Assembly: GCA_021783235.1 (NCBI GenBank)
Contig: JAJXUD010000001.1
Span: forward strand, 1 to 64,000
Direction of reading: 5' to 3'
Source of the DNA: Myxococcales bacterium
GTDB lineage: Bacteria; Myxococcota; Myxococcia; Myxococcales; JAKAPL01
DNA: 64,000 nt
Shown here: positions 1 to 8,482 of the stretch, piece by piece
Layout: every line of letters begins with the position of its first letter
Numbering within the stretch: the stretch's first letter is position 1
Program-made: the position numbers and the translations under genes
Notes under the pieces: model-generated
Told to the model about the DNA's origin: nothing
Database searches by the model: none
Seen by the model: the letters and a program-made list of their open reading frames with translations, nothing else

Positions 1-228
1 CCGGCGCCGGAACGGCCGGCGCCGGACAGGGCGCCGCGCGCGGAGGCGGCCGGCGAGGGGACGGCGGCTCCGGAGCCAGCCCGGCTCTCCGAGGCGGTCG
101 CGTCGCCCGAGGCCGCGCTCTCCGAGCCGGTCGCGTCGTCCGAGGCGCCGGTCGAGCTGCTGACCAGCTCGGGCGGCGCTCCGCCCGCGGAGGTCGAGCC
201 CACGCGGGAAGAGGGCGGGGTCGAGTGA
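1..228 (+). CDS. C-terminal end of an unidentified protein (5' truncated by the window)
   Basis: Frame 1 is open from the first base to a TGA at 226-228. The visible 75 residues are low-complexity, rich in Pro, Ala, Glu and Ser, and end in ...EEGGVE. Such a tail gives no functional clue, so the product is unknown. The stop overlaps the GTG of the next gene (GTGA), which suggests translational coupling with the CoA-transferase downstream. Confidence 0.6.
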   Translation, partial: PAPERPAPDRAPRAEAAGEGTAAPEPARLSEAVASPEAALSEPVASSEAPVELLTSSGGAPPAEVEPTREEGGVE

Positions 229-1382
229 CCGCGGTCGGCCCGCTCGCCGGCCTGCGAATCCTCGACCTGACCCGGCTGCTCCCCGGCCCGTACGCGACGC
301 TGGTCCTCGCCGACCTGGGGGCCGACGTCGTCAAGGTGGAGGAGCCCGAGGGCGGCGACTACCTGCGCGCCATGCCGCCCTTGGTCGGCGAGGCGAGCGC
401 GCTCTTCCAGCTGCTCAACCGGAACAAGCGCTCGGTCGCCCTCGATCTGAAGCGGCCGGCCGGCCGGGAGGCCTTCCTGCGGCTGCTCGGCCGCTTCGAC
501 GTCGTCGTCGAGAGCTTCCGCCCGGGGGTCATGGAGCGCCTCGGGCTCGGCTACGAGGCGCTGCGAGCGCGGCAGCCGCGGGTCGTCCTCTGCTCCATCT
601 CCGGCTACGGCCAGACCGGCCCCTACGCCGGGCGCGCGGGCCACGATCTCGGCTACCAGGCGCTCGGGGGGCTCCTCGCCGCCGACGGCGAGTCTCGCCC
701 GCCCGTCGTCCCGGCGGGACAGGTGGCGGACATCGGCGGCGGCGCCTGGCCGGCGGCGGTCGGGATCCTGGCGGCGGCCTTCGAGCGCGAGCGGACCGGG
801 CTGGGGCGCCGCGTCGACGTCTCGATGGCGGAGGGCTGCCTCGGCTTTCTGACCCTGGAGCTCGCCCGGTGGCTGGAGCCGGGCGGCCGCTCGCTCCTCG
901 GCGGCGCCTTCCCGTGCTACCGGCTCTACCGGGCCGGCGACGGCCGCTGGCTCGCGCTCTCGGCGCTCGAGCCGAAGTTCTGGGCCGCCTTCTGCCGGGC
1001 GGTCGGGCGCGAGGACTGGATCGAGCGGCAGTGGGACGACGCGCTCCACCGCGAGGTCGAGCGGCTCTTCGAGGCGGCCTCCCGCGACGACTGGATCGCT
1101 CGGCTCGAGCCGAGCGACTGCTGCATCGAGCCGGTCCTCGGGCGCGCCGATCTCGAGCGGCATCCCGTCCATGTCGCCCGCGGCTCGTTCTTCGAGGTCG
1201 AGGGGCTGGGCGCGAAGCTGCGCCACGTCCGCACGCCCGTCCGGCTCGAAGAGGAGCCGCCCCGGGCGCCCCCGCCGGCCCTCGGGGCCCACTCGCGCGA
1301 GGTGCTGGCGGAGGCGGGCTTCGCCGTGGCAGAGATGGGGGCTCTCGAGAGCCAAGGAGCGATCCGATGCACGCCTACCTGA
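225..1382 (+). CDS. CaiB/BaiF family III CoA-transferase, alpha-methylacyl-CoA racemase-like
   Basis: The protein has 385 residues, a normal length for the family. The N-terminus (LAGLRILDLTRLLPGPYAT) and the LGADVVKVEEPEGGD segment are hallmarks of family III CoA-transferases. A GHDLGYQALGG segment places His140 and Asp169 about where the catalytic His126/Asp156 pair of bacterial alpha-methylacyl-CoA racemase lies. Racemisation of branched-chain acyl-CoA is therefore more likely than CoA transfer, though substrate is inferred only. The start is GTG at 225, overlapping the previous stop. The 3' end overlaps the next gene by 16 nt, so the two are probably co-transcribed. Confidence 0.88.
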   Translation: MTAVGPLAGLRILDLTRLLPGPYATLVLADLGADVVKVEEPEGGDYLRAMPPLVGEASALFQLLNRNKRSVALDLKRPAGREAFLRLLGRFDVVVESFRPGVMERLGLGYEALRARQPRVVLCSISGYGQTGPYAGRAGHDLGYQALGGLLAADGESRPPVVPAGQVADIGGGAWPAAVGILAAAFERERTGLGRRVDVSMAEGCLGFLTLELARWLEPGGRSLLGGAFPCYRLYRAGDGRWLALSALEPKFWAAFCRAVGREDWIERQWDDALHREVERLFEAASRDDWIARLEPSDCCIEPVLGRADLERHPVHVARGSFFEVEGLGAKLRHVRTPVRLEEEPPRAPPPALGAHSREVLAEAGFAVAEMGALESQGAIRCTPT

Positions 1383-2293
1383 TGAGCCCTCCGCCGCGCG
1401 GCTGGAAGATCCGCGGGGCGGCCAACTACAAGTCGAAGGGGCGGCCGGCCGTCTCTCCCCGCAAGGCCTTCGGCGAATGGCTCGAGCTCGCCGACGCCGT
1501 CGAGGCGGCGGGAGGGAAGGTCGCCGTCGTCGAGCCCTCGGACGAGCCGCTCTTGACCGGGATGATGTACACCGCGAACGCCGGCTGGCTCCTGCGCGCC
1601 GGATCCGCGCCGGCCTTCCGGCTCGCGAACGTCAGCGTCGCGCATCGAAAGGACGAGCGGCCGCTGCTGCGGCGCGCCCTGGAGGCCGCCGGCTTCGCCG
1701 TGGAGGAGGCGCGGACGGTCTGGGAGGGGCAGGCCGACATGTGCCACCTCGCCGACCGGGTCGTCCTGACCTATGGCGTTCGCAGCGTCCGCGAGAGCGT
1801 CGACGAGGTCGCCGCGGCGCTTCCGCCGGGGCTGCCCTACCACGGCGCGCGGCTGCGCGACCCGTTCTTCCACGGCGACACCTGCATGGACCCGCTGCCC
1901 GCCCCCAAGGGGCCCGTCTGGCTGGTCTTCCCGGGAGCCTTCGCCTCCCGGGAGGAGTACGAGGCGGCGCGCCGCTTCGCCGCTCAGTCGGCGGAGCCCA
2001 TCGAGATCGACGAGGCCGACGCGCTGGCTTACGCCTGCAACTCCTTGCCGGTGGGCGAGGAGCTGCTGATGCCCACCGGCCTCTCGGCGAAGCTTCGGGA
2101 GACGCTTCGCGCCCAGGGCCTCCGGCTGCGCGAGCTCGACTTCGAGGAGCTCTTCGGCAAGGGGGGCGGCGGGCCGCGCTGCCTCGTCAACGAGCTGCGC
2201 GGGCTGCCGCAGGCTCCCGCGCCGCTCGCGTACGCGAGCCTCCGTCCGGCGCTCGCGGGACGCCTCGAGAGCTACCCCCAGAAGAGCCCGTAG
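1367..2293 (+). CDS. Amidinotransferase/dimethylargininase-fold enzyme
   Basis: The 308-residue protein belongs to the guanidino-group-modifying superfamily (arginine deiminase, DDAH, amidinotransferases). It carries the YTANAG motif (68-73), an EGQAD segment (120-124) like the substrate-binding acid motif, a candidate catalytic His169 in FFHGDTCMD, and the nucleophile Cys272 in GGGPRCLVNELRG. All catalytic positions appear present, so an active hydrolase or transferase on a guanidino compound is expected. The exact substrate cannot be read from sequence. The ATG at 1367 lies inside the end of the upstream gene, with AAGGAG at 1354-1359 as a good ribosome binding site. Confidence 0.85.
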   Translation: MHAYLMSPPPRGWKIRGAANYKSKGRPAVSPRKAFGEWLELADAVEAAGGKVAVVEPSDEPLLTGMMYTANAGWLLRAGSAPAFRLANVSVAHRKDERPLLRRALEAAGFAVEEARTVWEGQADMCHLADRVVLTYGVRSVRESVDEVAAALPPGLPYHGARLRDPFFHGDTCMDPLPAPKGPVWLVFPGAFASREEYEAARRFAAQSAEPIEIDEADALAYACNSLPVGEELLMPTGLSAKLRETLRAQGLRLRELDFEELFGKGGGGPRCLVNELRGLPQAPAPLAYASLRPALAGRLESYPQKSP

Positions 2294-2294
2294 G

Positions 2295-2624
2295 CTACCG
2301 CTCGCTTCCGTCCCGCAGCAGCCGCCGCAGGGCGTGGCGCTGCTGCTCCCCGATGTCGAGGAAGCTGAGCCCAATCCGGGGCTTGCCCCGGAACGTCTCC
2401 GTCCGCTGCACCACCGCCGGCAGCCGCGCCGGAGCGCCGCCGAGCTCGAGCGCCACCACCACGAGGCCCGTGAGCTCAGCGAGCGGCTTGCGCAGCTCCA
2501 CCAGGGCTCCGCCCTCCGAGAGGTTCACCGCCACCGCCGCCACCACGTTCCGCTCCGAGAAGCAGCGGAGCTCCACGGGGGTGCGACGACCCGGATGCCG
2601 CTCGCTGGCCCGCCGGTTGTTCAT
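2295..2624 (-). CDS. PilZ domain protein
   Basis: This is a 109-residue single-domain protein. The basic N-terminus (NNRRASERHPGRRTPVEL) matches the RxxxR half of the c-di-GMP binding motif. NLSEGGALVEL matches the (D/N)xSxxG half. PilZ proteins bind cyclic di-GMP and commonly control motility or exopolysaccharide in myxobacteria. The open frame extends upstream, but the ATG at 2624 starts exactly at the domain, so it is preferred. The stop lies 1 nt past the end of the convergent amidinotransferase gene. Confidence 0.85.
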   Translation of the reverse strand: MNNRRASERHPGRRTPVELRCFSERNVVAAVAVNLSEGGALVELRKPLAELTGLVVVALELGGAPARLPAVVQRTETFRGKPRIGLSFLDIGEQQRHALRRLLRDGSER

Positions 2625-2658
2625 CCCCCCGGAGTGTGAGGGCCCGGGGGCGAGGCTG

Positions 2659-3504
2659 TCAAGCGGCGGTGGCGACGACGCGCACGTCGACGCGGCGCAG
2701 CTCGCCGTCCTGGAGGGCGCGCAGGAGCTTCGCCTGGGCGGCTGGTGTGAGCGCGGGGACGGTGACGAGATCGATCGTGGGGCCGTCCGCGTGGGGCCCG
2801 AGCCGCAGGACGGCGTGGGGCATGAGTTCGACCTCCGCCACGGGCAGCTCGCCGACGAAGGGGCGGCGCCGCTCGGTGGACAGGTCGGGAGCGACGCCGC
2901 GGCCACCCACGGGCTGGATGGACCGGCGGCGACGGGAGACGGAGGCGTCGGGGAGGTGGAGGAGCCGCTCCGCCTCGCGGACCTCGTGATCCTTCAGCTT
3001 TCCGTCGAAGCGCCCCACGAGGATCTCGCGCCCCTCGAGCGGGAAGGAGCAGCTCTCTCGCGCGTGGCGCAGGAGGAGAGCGAGCGGCTCGCCCGCGTCG
3101 GGGCGGGCGAGCTCGGTCCGCTCGGCGGTGGGCGCCGGCGCGTCGGGGACGGCGGAGAGCGAGGGCGCGAAGGGCTCCTCCCGAACGACCTGGAGGATCG
3201 AGAGCGGGCCGACGCGGACCAGCGCTCCCGCGCCGAGCGGCGCGCGAGACGAAGCGTGGCCATCGGGATCCGCGATCTCCCCCTCGCCCAGCGCGGTGAC
3301 CGCGAGCAGATCGCGCTCGACGAGCTGGGGCTGGCAGAGGGACGAGGGGCCGTCGTCCCCACCGACCACGAGCTGGGCGCTGGCTCCCAAGCCCAGGTCG
3401 AGGGGCTCCTGCCCGGTCGCGAAGTCGCCGAGCAGAGCGCCTCTCAGGCGAGCGCCACCCGAGGAGAGGGAAGATCCATCGTGGGAGGACCGAAGCCCTC
3501 CCAC
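2659..3504 (-). CDS. FHA-type protein with vestigial sigma-54 AAA+ tail
   Basis: The 281-residue reading contains an FHA-like domain at about 158-236 (ILVGR, LPDASVSRRR, a Dx-ST pattern, LRLG). A second, more degenerate FHA-like segment lies at about 35-107. The last 45 residues (ADGPTIDLVTV..LTPAAQAKLLRALQDGELRR-VDVRVVATA) align by eye with sigma-54 activator AAA+ domains from Walker B onward. The acidic Walker B pair is gone, and Walker A and the GAFTGA loop are absent. The start is uncertain: GTG at 3504 has a GAGG-like site upstream, but the reading frame begins inside repeat-related DNA. The gene is either a domesticated phospho-peptide-binding protein or decayed. Confidence 0.6.
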   Translation of the reverse strand: MGGLRSSHDGSSLSSGGARLRGALLGDFATGQEPLDLGLGASAQLVVGGDDGPSSLCQPQLVERDLLAVTALGEGEIADPDGHASSRAPLGAGALVRVGPLSILQVVREEPFAPSLSAVPDAPAPTAERTELARPDAGEPLALLLRHARESCSFPLEGREILVGRFDGKLKDHEVREAERLLHLPDASVSRRRRSIQPVGGRGVAPDLSTERRRPFVGELPVAEVELMPHAVLRLGPHADGPTIDLVTVPALTPAAQAKLLRALQDGELRRVDVRVVATAA

Positions 3505-3524
3505 GATGAACCTCGATCCATCGC

Positions 3525-3820
3525 GGATGGATCGTTGTCCTCCCAGGATGGGTCGTCGTCCTCCCGGGATGGATCGTCATCCTCCCGGGATGGATCGTCG
3601 TCCTCCCAGGATGGATCGTCGTCCTCCCAGGATGGATCGTCGTCCTCCCAGGATGGATCGTCGTCCTCCCAGGATGGATCGTCGTCCTCCCAGGATGGAT
3701 CGTCGTCCTCCCAGGATGGATCGTCGTCCTCCCGGGATGGATCGTCGTCCTCCCAGGATGGATCGTCGTCCTCCCGGGATGGATCGTCGTCCTCCCAGGA
3801 TGGATCGTCGTCCATCGCGG
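3525..3820 (+). repeat. 21-bp tandem array, about 14 units (array 1)
   Basis: The unit is roughly GATGGATCGTCGTCCTCCCAG with a few point variants (CCCGG for CCCAG, TCATC for TCGTC). Because 21 is a multiple of 3, the array is open in most frames and would encode heptads such as DDDPSWE or GGRRSIL. It lies immediately 5' of the minus-strand FHA gene. There are no unique spacers, so it is not a CRISPR. A second array of the same period and with the same right-hand flank is at 49514-50010. Confidence 0.95.
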
Positions 3821-3840
3821 ATCGCGGATGGAACCGGATG

Positions 3841-3870
3841 GAACAGGTCAAGACATCCCTGACACTCGCA
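3841..3870 (+). repeat. 30-bp anchor beside array 1
   Basis: This segment (core ACATCCCTGACAC) matches 28 of 30 bases with 50011-50040, which sits at the equivalent position beside array 2. Both mismatches are single transitions/transversions (G/T at the twelfth base, T/C at the twenty-sixth). The rest of the intergenic DNA differs. It could be an insertion-sequence end or the conserved border of the array element; no transposase is nearby. Confidence 0.85.
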
Positions 3871-3875
3871 ACGGC

Positions 3876-3935
3876 GAAAGGGCATCTGACAGGCAGGCCG
3901 CGGAACGGGGAAAGGGGATCTCACAGGCAGGTCGC
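3876..3935 (+). repeat. Two-copy 26-bp direct repeat in gene-poor spacer
   Basis: GAAAGGGCATCTGACAGGC at 3876 recurs at 3910 as GAAAGGGGATCTCACAGGC, with the following bases also similar, giving a 34-bp period. It lies just beyond the anchor of array 1. The rest of 3936-4146 contains no convincing gene; an AT-rich stretch around 4085-4145 contrasts with the GC-rich surroundings. Confidence 0.7.
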
Positions 3936-4146
3936 TCGTGCCGGCGGACGCGCTCGCTGCCTCGGCCGCGCGCCGGGCAGAAGATGGGCGTGCCTCGTTG
4001 CGGTAGAGCCAGCCGCTCAGAGTGACAGGCGGGGTGGGGGCGGCACCCGTGTTGCGGTCGCCGATCTCATTGACAACGAATTGGGCAGCGAATATTTTTT
4101 TCGCGGAGGCTTTGTCTGAGCGCGAGCTTGGGCATTGCCTTTTTTC

Positions 4147-5037
4147 TTAGCTGCCGGTCGCTGCAAGGTCTTGCCGTGACCGCAGGTCGTCGATCACCTT
4201 GAAGCTCCAAACGTGGGAGGGCACTCCCGCCCTTTCTTGGGTCGCGCGAAACCGCAAGTCGCAAACAGCCTGAGCAAGATCAGCCAGTTCGGGACGTCGC
4301 TCGCGGACCATGCTCTTGACCTGGACGCCCCAGTTGATGATGTACGCCGTGAGATCTGCCACCTGGACGAGGGTCGTGAGATCGGAGTGCACGAACAACG
4401 GCTCCGGGATGATCTTGCTCGCGCGCAGCTTGCCGGTGGCCGTCTCTCGGAAGTAGCGGTGCATCTGGTTGACGAGGTTCTGGGAGCGCGACTTCTCCGT
4501 CTCGTCGAAAACCACGATGCCGTGGCCGCGGTCGGTTTCGTCCAGGAAGTAGTAGAACCGTTCGAAGAGGTAGGCGAAGTCTTTCCTGAGGAACCCTCCC
4601 TCGGTTGGCCGCGGAGCATCCCGGTCGATGATGCTCGCGAAAGCCTTGCAGCGAAACGCGGCGGCTTGCTCGAAGATCCGGGCGCAGAATCCCAGCTTTG
4701 CCTGCGCCAATGCTGCCAACTCCCTGCGCGTGACCGCTGCTCCAGCTCCCGCGGCCCCTTTCGCGAGGCAGCTCTTCGTGAGTTCCAGCCTCTCGGCGGC
4801 CGGAATCGGCTCGCACTGCGCGGCATGGCGAAAGACCTTCTTCTTGAGAAGCTTCTTCCCCTTCAGCTCGAGCTCGAACTCTTGCGAGATCCTCCGTCCG
4901 AAGTGGTCGTGCTCGGCCTGGTGGACCGATTGGATCAGGTTCCAGAGGTCCCGGTCCTCGACTGCCAAGCCGGCGAGGACCTCGTAGGGCGACTCCCGGT
5001 CGCCACCGCTCTCGTCGATGAAGAGGAGGTGCGCCAC
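4147..5037 (-). CDS. DUF3800 domain protein
   Basis: The 296-residue protein starts with FIDESGG (Asp8-Glu9-Ser10), the hallmark of DUF3800. It has the expected internal DRD and FDETEKS acidic segments and the C-terminal VQVADLTAYI motif. The family has an RNase H-like appearance and is often found in mobile or defence-rich regions; its function is unproven. Base composition is visibly less GC-rich than the neighbours, and the gene is isolated between a repeat-filled spacer and a divergent housekeeping-like cluster. Horizontal acquisition is likely. The start codon is GTG at 5037. Confidence 0.87.
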   Translation of the reverse strand: MAHLLFIDESGGDRESPYEVLAGLAVEDRDLWNLIQSVHQAEHDHFGRRISQEFELELKGKKLLKKKVFRHAAQCEPIPAAERLELTKSCLAKGAAGAGAAVTRRELAALAQAKLGFCARIFEQAAAFRCKAFASIIDRDAPRPTEGGFLRKDFAYLFERFYYFLDETDRGHGIVVFDETEKSRSQNLVNQMHRYFRETATGKLRASKIIPEPLFVHSDLTTLVQVADLTAYIINWGVQVKSMVRERRPELADLAQAVCDLRFRATQERAGVPSHVWSFKVIDDLRSRQDLAATGS

Positions 5038-5136
5038 GTCGCAAGGGTGCCAGAGAGGGCGTCGAGGAACAACGGCGCGGTCGACGGGGCCCGCTGTTGA
5101 ACGGCCCTGCGCGCGGTGCTAACGCTTCCGAAGGCC

Positions 5137-6195
5137 ATGCCCGCGCTTCCGTCGATGCGGCTGCTCCCCTTTCCGGCGCCCGCGCAGAGGGCGCCGAACG
5201 CGCTCCGCTACGAGGGGCGGCCCGGCCACGTCGAGAGCTGGTTCTGGCGGGCGAACGATCCCGACCGGCCGCGGGCGCTCTGGCTCAAGGTGACGATCCT
5301 GGCGCCGCTCTCGGGGCCCGCGCTGGCGGAGAGCTGGTTCGTCTGGTTCGACGGGGAGAAGCGGCGGCTGCTCGGCCACCGGACGACGGTGCCGTTCTCC
5401 GAGGCGAGCTTCGGTGCGGGCGCGGAGCCGCGCCTTCTGGCGGCGGGCTTCGACATCGAGACCTCGCCGATCGGCCGGGCGCGGGGCGCGCTGCGGGCGA
5501 GCTTCGGGGAGGCGGCCTTCGACCTCTCGGTCGCGCCGGAGCGGTCGCCCATCGCCGAGCCGCTCGCGCTGCTGCGCGGGAAGGCGCTTCGCGAGGGGCC
5601 GTTCCCCCGCTCGAAGCTCCTGACGCCGCTGCCGGCGGCGCGCCTCTCGGGCAGCGTGACGTTGCCGGACGGCCCCGTGGCGATCGACGGCTGGCCCGGG
5701 ATGCAGGGGCACAACTGGGGGCGCGAGCACGCCTTCGAGTACGCCTGGGGCCAGTGCCTCTTCCCCAGGGCGGGCGGCGCGCCGGAGGCGATGCTCGAGG
5801 GCTTCACCGGGCGCGTCTGTGTCGCCGGCCGACGGACGCCCTGGATGTCGGCGCTGGTGGTGCGGCGCGGCGAGGAGGAGCTCCGCTTCGATCGGCTCCT
5901 CGACTTCTGGCGGCAGCGGTCCGAGGTCGGCGGCGAGCGCTGGACGCTCGCGCTGCGCGGCCCCGACGGCGAGGCGCGGCTCCGGATGGAGGCCGCCGGC
6001 CGGCCGACGGCCTGCCTCGGCTACCGAAACCCGGACGGCCGGCTCTCGTACTGCTTCAACTCGAAGCTCGCCGAGGTCCGGCTGCAGCTCCAGCCGCGCC
6101 GGGGCGGGGCGTTCGAGCTCTACAGCGAGCACGGCGGCGCGCTGGAGCTGCTCCGACGGGAGCCCGGCCCCGCGGCTGGGATCGAGCCGATCTGA
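5137..6195 (+). CDS. CrtC/AttH-like lipocalin-fold protein
   Basis: The 352-residue protein contains G-WPGMQGHNWGREHAFEYAWGQ, resembling the conserved HNWG...W.WG region of hydroxyneurosporene synthase (CrtC) and AttH-type proteins, which hydrate or modify hydrophobic isoprenoid or steroid-like substrates. ATG 5137 is chosen; GTG 5116 and ATG 5155 are in-frame alternatives. The stop overlaps the next ATG (TGATG), so it forms an operon with the small protein and the GMC oxidoreductase. A joint role in oxidising and modifying a lipid such as a sterol or carotenoid is inferred from this context only. Confidence 0.65.
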   Translation: MPALPSMRLLPFPAPAQRAPNALRYEGRPGHVESWFWRANDPDRPRALWLKVTILAPLSGPALAESWFVWFDGEKRRLLGHRTTVPFSEASFGAGAEPRLLAAGFDIETSPIGRARGALRASFGEAAFDLSVAPERSPIAEPLALLRGKALREGPFPRSKLLTPLPAARLSGSVTLPDGPVAIDGWPGMQGHNWGREHAFEYAWGQCLFPRAGGAPEAMLEGFTGRVCVAGRRTPWMSALVVRRGEEELRFDRLLDFWRQRSEVGGERWTLALRGPDGEARLRMEAAGRPTACLGYRNPDGRLSYCFNSKLAEVRLQLQPRRGGAFELYSEHGGALELLRREPGPAAGIEPI

Positions 6196-6602
6196 TGGCG
6201 ATCGCCTTCGCCGAGACGATGCGCGGCTGGTTGCGGGCGCCGGAGGGCGAGCAGCCGATCTCCTTCGAGCTGCGGGCCTCGGGGGGGGCCGGAGGCCGCT
6301 TCGCGCTCGCGGGCCGCCTCTCCTTTCCGCCGTTCGCGCTGGACGCCCCGGCGCGCGGCGAGCTCGCGATCTCGCCGCGCCGGCTCGCCTACGCGCTCGC
6401 CTTCGCGGGGGACGACGGCAGGCGCTACCGGCTGCTGGCCGAGAAGCGGCCCTCGCTCCTCGCGCCGGTCCGCTCGATGACCTCGATGTGGGCGGTCGTC
6501 CGCGAGCTGGACGGCCCGGCGGTGGCCGAGGGCGAGATGCGCTTCGACCTGCGCGACCTGCCGGCCTTCCTCGCCTCGTGGCTGCCCCGGTTCGGCCGAT
6601 GA
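6195..6602 (+). CDS. Small GMC-oxidoreductase-associated protein
   Basis: The 135-residue protein begins IAFAETMRGWL and ends with a WAVVREL...LRDLPAFLASW segment. This resembles the TMxG-containing N-terminal beta-rich domain seen fused to some cholesterol-oxidase-like GMC proteins, here as a free-standing gene. It overlaps the previous stop (TGATG) and the next start (ATGA), so it is translationally coupled to both neighbours. No catalytic residues are recognised; it may act as a substrate-presenting or structural partner of the GMC enzyme. Confidence 0.6.
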   Translation: MAIAFAETMRGWLRAPEGEQPISFELRASGGAGGRFALAGRLSFPPFALDAPARGELAISPRRLAYALAFAGDDGRRYRLLAEKRPSLLAPVRSMTSMWAVVRELDGPAVAEGEMRFDLRDLPAFLASWLPRFGR

Positions 6603-8482
6603 GCGCGCCCCCGCTCTTCTTCGGCGCCGAGCGCTGCGTCGCCCGCGAGCTCGCGGCGACCGCGCTGCCGGCGGGGCGGCTCCTGCCGGGGGCGGGCGAG
6701 TCGACGCTCGCCCGCGCCGAGGCGCTGCTCGCCGGCGCGCCACCCGCGATCGTGGGGGGCTACCGGGCGCTCCTCGGCTTGCTCCGGCTCCAGGGCTTCG
6801 AGCGCGCCTCCCCGGCCGCGCGGCTGCGGCTGCTCGAGGGCTGGGCCGGAAGCGAGAGCTGGCGGCTCGCGCTGCGGGCGCTCCTCGTCCCGCTCAAGCT
6901 CGCCCACTTCGACGACCCGGCGGTCCACGCGGCGCTCGACTGCCGCTACGCGCTCGACCCGCCGCCCCGCGAGGAGGCGCGCTGGGGGGCGCAGGTGACG
7001 CGCGCCCAGAGCCTGCCCCCGGGCTCGGAGCTCGAGTGCGACGTCGTGGTCGTGGGGACGGGCGCGGGCGGCGCGCCGGTGGCGCGGGCGCTCGCCGAGC
7101 GGGGCCACGCGGTGCTGCTGGTCGAGGAGGGGGAGCACGAGACGCGCGAGGGCTTCACCGGCCGGCCGGTGGAGATGATGCGCAAGCTCTACCGGCGCGG
7201 CGGCTTCACGGTCGCCTTCGGCAACACCGCCATCCCGATCCCCATCGGCCGCGCGGTGGGGGGGACGACGCTCATCAACTCGGGCACCTGCTTCCGGCTG
7301 CCGGAGCCGATCCTCCGCTCCTGGCGCACGGATCACGGGCTGACCGAGCTGACGCCCGAGGCGCTCGCCCCCTTCTACGAGGAGGTGGAGCGCGAGCTCG
7401 GGGTCGGGCCCTCGTCCCCGGCGGCCATCGGCAAGACCGGCGAGCTCATCGCCCGCGGCTGCGACGCGCTCGGCTACTCGCACCAGCCGCTCGCCCGCAA
7501 CGCGCCCGGCTGCGACGGGCAGGGGCTCTGCTGCTTCGGCTGCCCCACCGACGCGAAGCGCTCGACGAACGTCTCGTTCGTGCCCCGGGCGCTCGAGCGC
7601 GGCGCGCAGCTCCTGACGGGCCTGCGGGTCGAGCGGCTCCTGCTCGACGGCGAGCGGGCGGCGGGCGTCGAGGGGCGGACCGGATCGGGCGAGCGCGTCG
7701 TCGTGCGGGCGCGGGCCGTGGTGCTCTCGTGCGGCGCGCTCGAGACGCCCGCGCTGCTCTTGCGCAACGGGCTCGCGAACGGCTCGGGCGAGCTCGGCAA
7801 GAACCTCTCGATCCACCCCGCCTCGAACGCGCTCGCGCTCTTCGACGAGCGGGTCGACTCCGCGCGCAGCGTGCCGCAGGGCTACGCCATCGATCAGTTC
7901 GCGGGGGAGGGGATCCTCTTCGAGGGGGCCTCGGTCCCGCTCGACCTGACCTCCGCGTCCTTGCCGGGCTTCGGCCCCGGCCACGTGGCGCTCATGGAGC
8001 GGTTCGACCAGACGCTCGGCTTCGGCTTCATGGTCAAGGACCAGTCGCGGGGCCGGGTGCGGGTCGGCCGCGGCGGCGATCCCGTCGTCACCTACTGGCT
8101 CGGCCGCGAGGACCGCGACCGGCTCCGCAAGGGGATGGGGATCCTGGCGCGAGTCTTCTTCGCGGCGGGCGCCCGCGAGGTGCACGCCCCCGTGGTGGGC
8201 CACGAGCGGCTGCGCGGCCTGCGCGACGTCGAGCGGCTCGAGCGGGCCCCCCTCGCGGCGCGCCAGATCGACCTCACCGCCTACCACCCGCTCGGGACCG
8301 CCCGGATGGGCGTGGACCCGCGCCGCTCCGTGGTCGGCCCGAGCCACGAGACCCACGACGTCCCCGGTCTCTTCGTGGTCGATGGCGCCGCCGTGCCGAG
8401 TTCTCTCGGGGTGAACCCGCAGGTGACCATCATGGCGCTCGCCCTCCGCGCCGCGGAGCACGTCGGCCGGCGGCTCGAGTGA
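6599..8482 (+). CDS. GMC family FAD-dependent oxidoreductase
   Basis: The 627-residue protein has an unusual N-terminal helical extension of about 140 residues. The Rossmann dinucleotide motif VVVGTGAGGAPVARALAERG follows. Further GMC signs are GRAVGGTTLINSG, a Cys-rich GLCCFGCPTDAK segment, and the C-terminal AYHPLGTARMG and VNPQVTIMALALRAA motifs. The order resembles long-chain alcohol oxidases and cholesterol oxidases. Substrate is unknown; a hydrophobic alcohol is plausible given the CrtC-like partner two genes upstream. It starts at ATGA overlapping the preceding stop. Confidence 0.88.
   Translation: MSAPPLFFGAERCVARELAATALPAGRLLPGAGESTLARAEALLAGAPPAIVGGYRALLGLLRLQGFERASPAARLRLLEGWAGSESWRLALRALLVPLKLAHFDDPAVHAALDCRYALDPPPREEARWGAQVTRAQSLPPGSELECDVVVVGTGAGGAPVARALAERGHAVLLVEEGEHETREGFTGRPVEMMRKLYRRGGFTVAFGNTAIPIPIGRAVGGTTLINSGTCFRLPEPILRSWRTDHGLTELTPEALAPFYEEVERELGVGPSSPAAIGKTGELIARGCDALGYSHQPLARNAPGCDGQGLCCFGCPTDAKRSTNVSFVPRALERGAQLLTGLRVERLLLDGERAAGVEGRTGSGERVVVRARAVVLSCGALETPALLLRNGLANGSGELGKNLSIHPASNALALFDERVDSARSVPQGYAIDQFAGEGILFEGASVPLDLTSASLPGFGPGHVALMERFDQTLGFGFMVKDQSRGRVRVGRGGDPVVTYWLGREDRDRLRKGMGILARVFFAAGAREVHAPVVGHERLRGLRDVERLERAPLAARQIDLTAYHPLGTARMGVDPRRSVVGPSHETHDVPGLFVVDGAAVPSSLGVNPQVTIMALALRAAEHVGRRLE

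Noticed and set aside
2994-3362. Arg/Ser-rich open frames inside the FHA gene on other frames.
   Set aside because: They show typical shadow composition with no domain; the FHA frame has recognisable motifs.
3525-3820. Array 1 as a CRISPR or as coding DNA for a heptad-repeat protein.
   Set aside because: The units are contiguous without unique spacers, so it is not a CRISPR. Several frames are open because the period is 21 bp, none has a clear start and ribosome site leading to a known domain.
1773-4119. Long plus-strand frames across the amidinotransferase, PilZ and FHA region.
   Set aside because: They overlap better-supported genes on the correct strand or frame and have shadow composition.
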